Positions 18,974-26,530 of a stretch of 44,161 nucleotides of DNA are shown piece after piece (position 1 is the stretch's first letter; every line of letters begins with the position of its first letter). Made by a program: the position numbers and the translations under genes. The DNA comes from Paludibacteraceae bacterium (GTDB taxonomy: Bacteria; Bacteroidota; Bacteroidia; Bacteroidales; Paludibacteraceae): assembly GCA_024401435.1 (NCBI GenBank), contig JAKSLB010000027.1, positions 1 to 44,161 of the forward strand, in the 5' to 3' direction. The notes beneath the pieces were generated by a model that saw only the letters and a list, made by a program, of their open reading frames with translations, searched no databases and was not told where the DNA came from.

Positions 18974-19010
18974 GGTCTGTCAGGGTAACCCTTGACAGAC
19001 CTTCTTGTTT
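18974..19010 (+). terminator. Intrinsic terminator of the gyrA-TPR unit
   Basis: GGTCTGTCA (18974-18982) pairs with TGACAGACC (18993-19001), continued by GGG with CCC around a TAA loop (one bulged T). A T-rich tail (TTCTTGTTTTT) follows. The hairpin shows that the apparent TTG start of the next reading frame at 18992 is not real. Confidence 0.85.
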
Positions 19011-19021
19011 TTATTAAGGAT

Positions 19022-19825
19022 ATGAAAACGAATTTAACAATTATCGTAATTGGTCACAATTCATGGCATTATTTACAGAAAAATTTTGCCTCTTTGGAAT
19101 TTTTGAAAGAAGACCCAGAGGTTGAAGTGTTATATGTTGATAATGCTTCGACTGATGAAACTCGTGCTGCCATTACATATTCCTATCCTTATATAAAAAT
19201 GATTAATTGTGGTATGAATCGTGGTATAGCTGCTGCACGTAATATCGGAATGGTTAATTCTGCCAGTGATTACTTGCTTTTCCTTGATAGCGATACGGAA
19301 ATGAATAAAGAGGCTCTTGAAGGAATGAGAAGTTATATGGAAAACCATGAAGATGTGGGCGTTTGTAGCTGTAAATTAATCGGTCAGGATGGATTGCCAC
19401 AAGCTAGCTGTAAGCATTTCCCAACACGATTAGGTGTCGTTAAAAGTGGTTTGCATAATATTGGTGTGAAATTCGGATTGAACTTGTTCGCTGCTTCTTA
19501 TGCTAAAACACTTTATGATACGTCTGGTTCAGAACCAATGGAGGTAGATTTCGTTATTGGTGCATGTCAACTGATTCGTAAAAAAGCACAAATTAAAGTC
19601 GGTTTCTTGGATGAAAGAATCTTTTATGGTCCTGAAGATGCTGACTTCTGTCGAAGAATGAAAAAGAAAGGTTATAAGACTATATACCTCCCTTACATAT
19701 CTATTTCCCATGATTATCAACGTCCGATCACTAAAAAGTTTATGTCTCTTCAAACGTTGAAGCAAATCAAAGGATATAGCTATTATTTTAGAAAAATTGT
19801 AGAAGAAAAAATGAGAGGTATATAA
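19022..19825 (+). CDS. Family-2 glycosyltransferase
   Basis: The 267-aa protein is a GT-A fold, family-2 glycosyltransferase using a nucleotide-sugar donor at the inner face of the membrane. Visible motifs are the N-terminal strand TIIVIGHNSWHYL, VDNASTDET, the metal-binding LLFLDSDTEM (DxD), and the acceptor-side GPEDADFCRRMKKKGYK. I choose the ATG at 19022, preceded by AAGGA; a longer frame would begin with TTG at 18992 inside the terminator. The downstream glycosyltransferase starts 3 nt after its stop, so the two are co-translated and likely act on the same glycan. No polymerase or flippase is present here. Confidence 0.9.
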   Translation: MKTNLTIIVIGHNSWHYLQKNFASLEFLKEDPEVEVLYVDNASTDETRAAITYSYPYIKMINCGMNRGIAAARNIGMVNSASDYLLFLDSDTEMNKEALEGMRSYMENHEDVGVCSCKLIGQDGLPQASCKHFPTRLGVVKSGLHNIGVKFGLNLFAASYAKTLYDTSGSEPMEVDFVIGACQLIRKKAQIKVGFLDERIFYGPEDADFCRRMKKKGYKTIYLPYISISHDYQRPITKKFMSLQTLKQIKGYSYYFRKIVEEKMRGI

Positions 19826-19828
19826 CCA

Positions 19829-20779
19829 ATGTCTCAACTTCATCAACCTTCTTACAGTGTTATTATTCCGACGTATAATGCGGAAAAATCTTTGGATGAT
19901 TTGTTGTCTCTTTTACATAATCAGACAATAAAACCGTTTGAAATAATTATTATAGATTCTCAATCTAACGATCAAACAAAATCTATTGCAACCAAATGGG
20001 GAGAACGATTTATTCCTATTCAAAAATCTGATTTTGATCATGGTGGAACTCGAAATATTGCGGTTTCTTACTCGTCAACTGATTATTTCTTGTTAATGAC
20101 ACAAGATGCTTTACCCGTTAATTCTAAACTGTTTGAAAATTTATATTCGTCTTTTGTCGAAGATTCATCTGTTGCAGTCTCTTTTGCAAGACAAATACCT
20201 TATGATAATTCATCTTCGGTTGAGAAGTTAACACGTCAGTTTAATTATCCTTTGGAAAGTAATATTAGGTCTATGGATGATATAAACAAGTATGGCATAA
20301 AGACTTTTTTCTTGTCGGATGTGTGTGCTCTCTATTCGAGAGAAAAGTTTGAAATTGTTGGTGGTTTTACATCTCCTGTTCTTACAAATGAAGATATGCT
20401 AATTGCATCGTCTTTCTTGCATCATGGTTATAAAATTGCTTACCAATCTTCTGCTGTTGTCTATCATTCTCATAATTATTCTTTGATTCAACAATATAAA
20501 AGGAACTTTGATATTGGCGCTTTTTTGTCGATGTATGCAGATCGTTTTCCTGTTAAAAGTGAAGTTGGTGAGGGCGTGAAAATGATTAAGTTTGCAACAT
20601 GTACCTTATTGCAACAATTTAAATTTATATCTGTTTTCTGCCTATTTATATCTTCATTTGCTAAATTTTTAGGAAATAGAGCGGGAAGAAACTATAAGAA
20701 ATATTCACTTGATAAAATCCTCCGCAAAACGAATTATCCTCTTTTTTGGAAAAAATATTTTGATCAGGGACTTCTCTGA
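19829..20779 (+). CDS. Family-2 glycosyltransferase (rhamnosyltransferase-like)
   Basis: This 316-aa GT2 protein begins SVIIPTYNAEKSLDDLL and has DSQSNDQT and the DFDHGGTRNIAV segment seen in rhamnosyltransferase-like enzymes, followed by MTQDALP in place of a canonical DxD. The TNEDMLIASSFLHHGYKI block is the usual ED motif near the active site. One amphipathic or membrane-associated helix is near the C-terminus (about 258-280, LLQQFKFISVFCLFISSFAKF). It starts 3 nt downstream of the previous glycosyltransferase. The sugar is not determinable from the sequence; rhamnose is only a resemblance. Confidence 0.86.
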   Translation: MSQLHQPSYSVIIPTYNAEKSLDDLLSLLHNQTIKPFEIIIIDSQSNDQTKSIATKWGERFIPIQKSDFDHGGTRNIAVSYSSTDYFLLMTQDALPVNSKLFENLYSSFVEDSSVAVSFARQIPYDNSSSVEKLTRQFNYPLESNIRSMDDINKYGIKTFFLSDVCALYSREKFEIVGGFTSPVLTNEDMLIASSFLHHGYKIAYQSSAVVYHSHNYSLIQQYKRNFDIGAFLSMYADRFPVKSEVGEGVKMIKFATCTLLQQFKFISVFCLFISSFAKFLGNRAGRNYKKYSLDKILRKTNYPLFWKKYFDQGLL

Positions 20780-20806
20780 TTTGTGTTCTTGAGCTTAATC
20801 TTAAAA

Positions 20807-22735
20807 ATGATACAGAAGAAAAAAATAATTATACTTGTATTGTTAATTTGCGCTTTTTCTATTGAAAGTGCCTTTTCAATTAATAAACAATTTAGTAATG
20901 GAAATATGAATAACCCTATTATACTTAAGCCTTATATCGAAGACGGCTGCAAGTATGTCCCTTCTTCTGATTCGACATACAGGTTTGATGGTCTTTTGGA
21001 ATTTGATCTTTTGTGTTCTAAATCTGATAACGAAAATCAGGAATCTGATAAAAGTACGCCAAAAGAAGATTTGGTCATCCGTCCTTATATTCAAGGTCCA
21101 AAAGGATATGAACAGTACAAATTTCCTGTGACAAGTATTGGATCTGATGTTTTTTATCTGCTGAAATATTCTGACGAAGATATTGATATTGAATGGGCAG
21201 ATGAACCGCCAACGGGTGCAAGTTTCCTAAAATCGGTTGTTATACCCAATACAGTTACTAAAATAGGTTCTAATGCATTCCGAGATTGTGATAGTCTAAC
21301 TTCTGTTGTTATCCCTAAAAGCGTAACTTCAATCGGTCCGTTTGCTTTCAAAAATACGCCATTTATGGAAAATCTTCAAAAGGAAAATCCTTTGGTGGTT
21401 ATCAATGGAATTTTGGTTGATGCTAGTACGTGCAAAGAGACAAAGGTGACCATTCCCCAAGGCGTGACTAGTATTGGAGAAAATGCTTTTATGGAATGTA
21501 AAACTATAAATTCTATTTCTATTCCTAAGAGTGTGACACATATAGAATCTAAGGCATTCTTAAATTGTAAAAATCTTGATTCGGTTGAGATTCCTTCTTC
21601 AGTAACTTCTATAGATCTTTCTGCTTTTAAGAATACTCGTTTCTTGAAGAATTTACAAGAACAGAATCCTTTGGTTGTTGTAAACGGAATTTTAATTGAT
21701 GCAACTACCTACAAAGAAGAAAAACTTGTTATACCAGAGGGGGTGGCAAGAATTTCTCATTCTGCAATTAAAAGTGCTATCAGTGATTGTAGAATTACTT
21801 CTATTGTCATTCCATCCTCTATGAAGATTATAGAGTCCAATACGTTTAATGACCTATATTATCTGCAAAGTGTGACTGTTCAAGAAGGTGTTCGGAAAAT
21901 TGAACCCAATGCCTTTGCCAATTGCAGAAATCTTGTTCATGTCGAAATAAAAGGTACTGAAACAGTGATTGATAAAAATGCATTTTGGGGTAGCAGTTCT
22001 ATTTGGAATGTTGTGATTCCCAAAAAGAACGTATCTTTTGCTGAAATGTTAAAACAATCATGTGAGAAAGAAGTCGCTTCTGTAAGTGGTAACATAGACA
22101 AACATGATTATGTTGATTTAGGATTGCCCAGTGGTCGTCTTTGGGCAACTTGTAATTTGGGTGCGAACACGTATTTGGAACCAGGCTTTCGCTACGCATG
22201 GGGTGAGACTCAGGTGAAAAACAAATATGAATGGAGTAATTATAAATGGTGTAATGAGAAGAAGAAAGCGACCAAGTATTGTGTGCAAAGTGATTTTGGC
22301 GTTGTTGTAGATAATAAAACGCAATTGGAGGTGGCTGATGATGCTGCCTATGTAAATTGGGGTAAATCATGGAGAATGCCAACAATGGAGGAGTGGAAGG
22401 AATTGATGGAGAACTGTGATTGGCATGTGTTTTATTTCTATTCGCCAAAGTATGAGTCAAAAGAAGCAGGTATGGTTGGAATTTCAAGACAGAATGGTAA
22501 TAAAATTATATTACCTTTTGGGGGAACTTATTTTGATGGTCAGGTAAAAAATTTTAATGAAGGATATTATAGATCGTTAATAGGGGAAGATAAGGAACGA
22601 AGAGGGGATGATTATAGTGGACTTCATTGTAGTGGGGTGAAATTGGATGATTATAAATTTCATGTAACTACATTGTATCGTTTTATGGGGCATTTAGTTC
22701 GTGCAGTTGTTGACGATGATAGGATAGAAAAATAG
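20807..22735 (+). CDS. Secreted BspA-like leucine-rich-repeat protein with C-terminal FSU-type domain
   Basis: The 642-aa protein has a signal peptide (from the ATG at 20807, MIQKKKIIILVLLICAFSIE); an alternative GTG start at 20783 is less likely. The middle contains LRR_5 repeats of the BspA type (for example SVVIPKSVTSIGPFAF, KVTIPQGVTSIGENAF), with two near-duplicate inserts (NPLVVINGILVDA and NPLVVVNGILIDA). From about residue 420 follows a different domain (HDYVDLGLPSGRLWATCNLG, then the AWGE and WGKSWRMPT motifs) known in Bacteroidota as the Fibrobacter major paralogous or FSU-like domain. This combination is typical of extracellular or surface proteins. It follows the two glycosyltransferases by 27 nt and may be co-transcribed with them. 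Confidence 0.83.
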   Translation: MIQKKKIIILVLLICAFSIESAFSINKQFSNGNMNNPIILKPYIEDGCKYVPSSDSTYRFDGLLEFDLLCSKSDNENQESDKSTPKEDLVIRPYIQGPKGYEQYKFPVTSIGSDVFYLLKYSDEDIDIEWADEPPTGASFLKSVVIPNTVTKIGSNAFRDCDSLTSVVIPKSVTSIGPFAFKNTPFMENLQKENPLVVINGILVDASTCKETKVTIPQGVTSIGENAFMECKTINSISIPKSVTHIESKAFLNCKNLDSVEIPSSVTSIDLSAFKNTRFLKNLQEQNPLVVVNGILIDATTYKEEKLVIPEGVARISHSAIKSAISDCRITSIVIPSSMKIIESNTFNDLYYLQSVTVQEGVRKIEPNAFANCRNLVHVEIKGTETVIDKNAFWGSSSIWNVVIPKKNVSFAEMLKQSCEKEVASVSGNIDKHDYVDLGLPSGRLWATCNLGANTYLEPGFRYAWGETQVKNKYEWSNYKWCNEKKKATKYCVQSDFGVVVDNKTQLEVADDAAYVNWGKSWRMPTMEEWKELMENCDWHVFYFYSPKYESKEAGMVGISRQNGNKIILPFGGTYFDGQVKNFNEGYYRSLIGEDKERRGDDYSGLHCSGVKLDDYKFHVTTLYRFMGHLVRAVVDDDRIEK

Positions 22736-22816
22736 AATTTACTGATAGACGAAAAAGAAGGGGAAAATAAATAAAAGAGAAATAACAAGAAAAATATAAA
22801 AATGATAAAAATTTAT

Positions 22817-22824
22817 TATTTTTG
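22817..22824 (+). promoter_or_regulatory. Possible -7 box for the giant LRR-Sel1 gene
   Basis: TATTTTTG matches TAnnTTTG in the AT-rich 233-nt interval before the giant gene, 145 nt upstream of its ATG. No good -33 element is visible. Nothing else stands out in the interval. Confidence 0.3.
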
Positions 22825-22968
22825 CATAGAAGGACTTGTATAATTATATGGTTTTACAAAAAAGCAAGTATATTAGGATTTGTTTATTGATATTACTATT
22901 TAAAACGATATTGTTTAGGGCCTTCTAAGGTAATTTATTATTAACTTTAATTATAATAACACAAATAA

Positions 22969-25900
22969 ATGGATAATTCACAGATTCAAATTGTTGTATT
23001 GTCTGATGTGACATGCTCAGTAAAAAAGTATTCAGGTTCAGACGAGGTGATTGATATGCCCGCAGAGGTTGAAAAGGATGGCAAAAAGTATCAAATAGTC
23101 GAAATAGGAGTTTCTGCATTTAAGCAGAATAAAAAAATAAAAAAAGTTGTTTTCCCTCAGGGGTTGACTGTTATACGTGATGAAGCTTTTAATGGTTGTG
23201 ATGGAATAGAAGAGATTGTATTCTCTAATACAATTCAGACAATTGGAGAAAATGCATTTAAAGGATGTTTTAAATTGTCGAAAATAGAATTGCCTCAAAG
23301 TCTTGAAAAAATAGGAGAACATTGTTTTGAATATTGTAAATCGGCAACTTCTGTAACAATACCACAAGGATTAAAGGTTATATCAGCAAAGGCATTTACT
23401 AATTGTGAAAAATTAGAGAGTGTAGTTATTTCAGATGGTGTAGAGGAAATTCATGAGAATGCGTTCAACGAATGTGCATTTCAAGAAGTAGTTATCCCGA
23501 CATCTGTTAAGAAAATAGGGAAACGAGCATTTGCAAGGAATCAAAAGCTTGAAAAAGTTATAATTGCAGACGAATTAAAAAATGGTTTGGATAGTAGTGT
23601 CTTTGAAGGTTGTTCAAATGCTTCATTTACATCAGGACAAGCATCATCAGCTTCAATCGTTCAAGAAACGCCTATACAAGAAACGGTTTCTAAAGAAGAA
23701 CCAAAGCAAAAAGATGAATCTCAAAAATCAGAAAAAAAGGATTCTCAGCCATCTGCAGAGCCCGTTCAATCTATATCTGAAAAATCACTTTATACAATAA
23801 AACCATTATCGGATACTACTTGTTCAATCATAAACTATTCTGGTAAGGAAAGTAAAGTTCGCATTCCTTCTGAAATTGAATATTGTGGCAAGAAATACCA
23901 AGTAGTTGAAATTGGAGATTTAGCATTTGCAAAGAAGAAAACAGAAGGCAAAATTGTTTGGACAACAAATCGAGCTAATGATTTGACGGAAGTTTCTATC
24001 GAAATAATTCCTTCTGCAGTTGATCCAAGTTATGAAGGTTATCAAACGATTAAAGAGGTAGTTATTCCAGAGGGTGTGAAAACGATAGGAAAAGCCTCAT
24101 TCTACAGTTGTGTTGCATTGGAAAAAATCCAATTGCCTAAATCATTGGAAAACATTGGAGAAGGAGTGTTTGCATTCTGTAGTAAATTAAGATTAGTCGA
24201 TTTGCCAAGTGGAATAACCATTATTCCAGATCATGCATTTGAATATTGTGAAGGATTGGAAAGCTTTTGCAGTAAGACTGTGAAAGAGATAAAAAGAGAT
24301 GCCTTTTTGTGTTGTCGGACTCTAAAGAATTTTTCTATTCCGCAGAATGTTATTATTGGAAACAATGCTTTCCAAGGATGTTCTTATATGGAAAAGAATA
24401 GAGTGTCAGGTGAAGGAGAAGCCAATATGGCAATGTTCAAAATGAAACCTATTGAAGGTGATACCTGTGCTATCTCTGGATTTGAAGGAGAGGGGGATGT
24501 TGTCGTTCCTTCGGAAATGCAAAATAATGGAAAATCATATAAAGTTGTGAAAATAGCTAATTATGCTTTTTCTAAACAAAAAAAGATAAAGAAGGTTTCT
24601 TTGCCTGATACGATAGAATCTATTGGCGGATATGCCTTTACAGAGTCATCGTTAACAGAAATTGAAATTCCGTCATCTGTTAAGGAGATTGGAGAATATG
24701 CGTTTGATGATTGTAAAGATCTTACGAAAGTTGAAATACCAGATGGAATTTCCAAATTATCGAGACATGTATTTTCAAAATGCGTGTCGTTGGAAAGTAT
24801 AAAAATACCAGATGGTATAAAAGTTATTCCGAGTTCAGCATTCGCTGGATGCAGATCGTTGAAACATATTGATTTGCCACATGATTTGGAGTCTATCGAG
24901 GATGGTGCTTTCGGCTGTTGTTCAAGCCTATCTAATGTTGATGTTACAAGAGTTGGAAGATTGGCAGACAACGCATTTTACGAGTCGAAATGTGTGGTTG
25001 AAAATAAAAATTATATGTCATTGGGTGGTGGAACGTGTGAGTTGACATATTATCATGCGAATGGAACAAATGTTGAACTTCCTGATGAGGTTTATTTTGA
25101 TGGTAAATTGTGTAAGGTCATTTCGATAGGTAACGCTGTTTTTTCAGAATCAAAGATTGAAAAGATAAAATTACCTGCTTATCTTGAAAGAATAGAAATG
25201 TCGGCATTCAGTAATTGTAAATCGCTCACGACGGTTCAAATTCCATCTACATTAAAGGAAGTTGGTGTGATGGCATTTGTTTCGTGTAGTTCTTTGAAAG
25301 AGATTGATTTACCAGAAAATACTACGATCATAAAGTCAAAGGCATTCAGTGGTTGTGAAAATCTGGAAAGAATAGCTGTTCCGGGTGTAAAAGAATTCGG
25401 TTCAAGATGTTTCGCTAATTGTAAAAATTTGAAGAAGATAGAGAATCTTCAAAATAATGTAAAGATGGGAGAGGATGCGTTATTCAATTGTAAAATGTTG
25501 GATATGTCAGGTACTCAGCCTATCAGTTCTTCTTCTGTTCAAATTAAAGTGTTAGATGGAAGTACTTGTGCAGTGTCTGGTTTTAGTGGAATTGGAGATG
25601 CCATTGTCCCTGCAGAGGCTGAAAAAGATGGAAAGACATATAAAGTGGTAAGGATTGGAAGTTATGCATTTGCAAAAAATAAAAATATCAATAAAGTAAC
25701 ATTGCCAGATACAATAGAACTAATTGCTGACTATGCTTTTGCCAACTCGTCATTGAGTGAAATTGATATTCCTTCATCCGTTAAAGAAATCAAATCTTAC
25801 GCATTTGATGAGTGTAAGCAATTGGCAAAGGTGACGTTGCATGAAGGATTGGAAACAATAGATAATACTGCTTTTGAAGATTGTTCAAGTTTGGAAAAAA

Positions 25901-26530
25901 TTGTTATTCCAGAAGGTGTTAAAGAGATAAATTCAGGTGTGTTCCGTGGTTGTACAAACTTGTCGGAGGTGGTATTGCCATCATCTGTCAATTTGATTGA
26001 TAGCATCGCATTTAGAGGATGTGAGCACTTGAAAACAATTAATATTATGGATACTATTGTGGAAATTGATTCCAATGCATTTAGTGATACACCTTTTGAA
26101 AACCTTTGTCGTCGATTTGAAATATTGGATGATGATACATGTTCGGTTGGAAAATATTGTATGCCTGGAACCGTTGAAGTTCCATCAGAAGTAACAATAA
26201 AAGATAAAAAATATAAAGTCGTAAAAGTTAATAATCTTGCATTCCAATGTGAAAACATAAACAAGGTTATTTTACCAGATACGATTGAGGTACTTGATGA
26301 GTATGCATTTCAACATTGTGATGGCTTAACAGAAATAGTTCTTCCTAAAAATTTAAAGAGAATTGAAGAGTATTGTTTCTATGAATGCTCAAAATTGGAC
26401 AATGTGATTCTTCCGAAATCGCTTGAGTTTATTGGTGAATATGCATTTAGAAATTGTGTAAGTTTAAGGAATATACAAATAGAGGGAGATGTGGAAATTT
26501 CAGAGACCGCATTTGAAAATACACCATATT
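22969..26530 (+). repeat. Six tandem header-plus-LRR_5 modules within the giant gene
   Basis: At protein level the header motif TC(S/A/E)(V/I/L) followed by a glycine-containing turn, (V/I)P(S/A/D)E and (G/D)K(K/S/T/L) recurs six times, at about nt 22970, 23785, 24433, 25015, 25537 and 26110. Each header is followed by 3-9 LRR_5 units. Modules 3 and 5 are the most alike (CAISGFEGEGD and CAVSGFSGIGD). The DNA copies have diverged, so this is an old duplication series. Confidence 0.75.

Noticed and set aside
18992-19021. Ten extra N-terminal codons of the first glycosyltransferase starting at TTG
   Set aside because: The extension lies within the terminator hairpin; the ATG at 19022 fits the family start.
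20783-20806. GTG start giving eight extra residues before the signal peptide of the LRR protein
   Set aside because: The ATG at 20807 gives a canonical signal peptide; the extension adds none of its features.
22969-26530. Regularly spaced repeats that could be mistaken for a CRISPR array
   Set aside because: The repetition is at protein level in one open frame, with diverged DNA and no identical direct repeats. No CRISPR array or cas gene is seen in the window.
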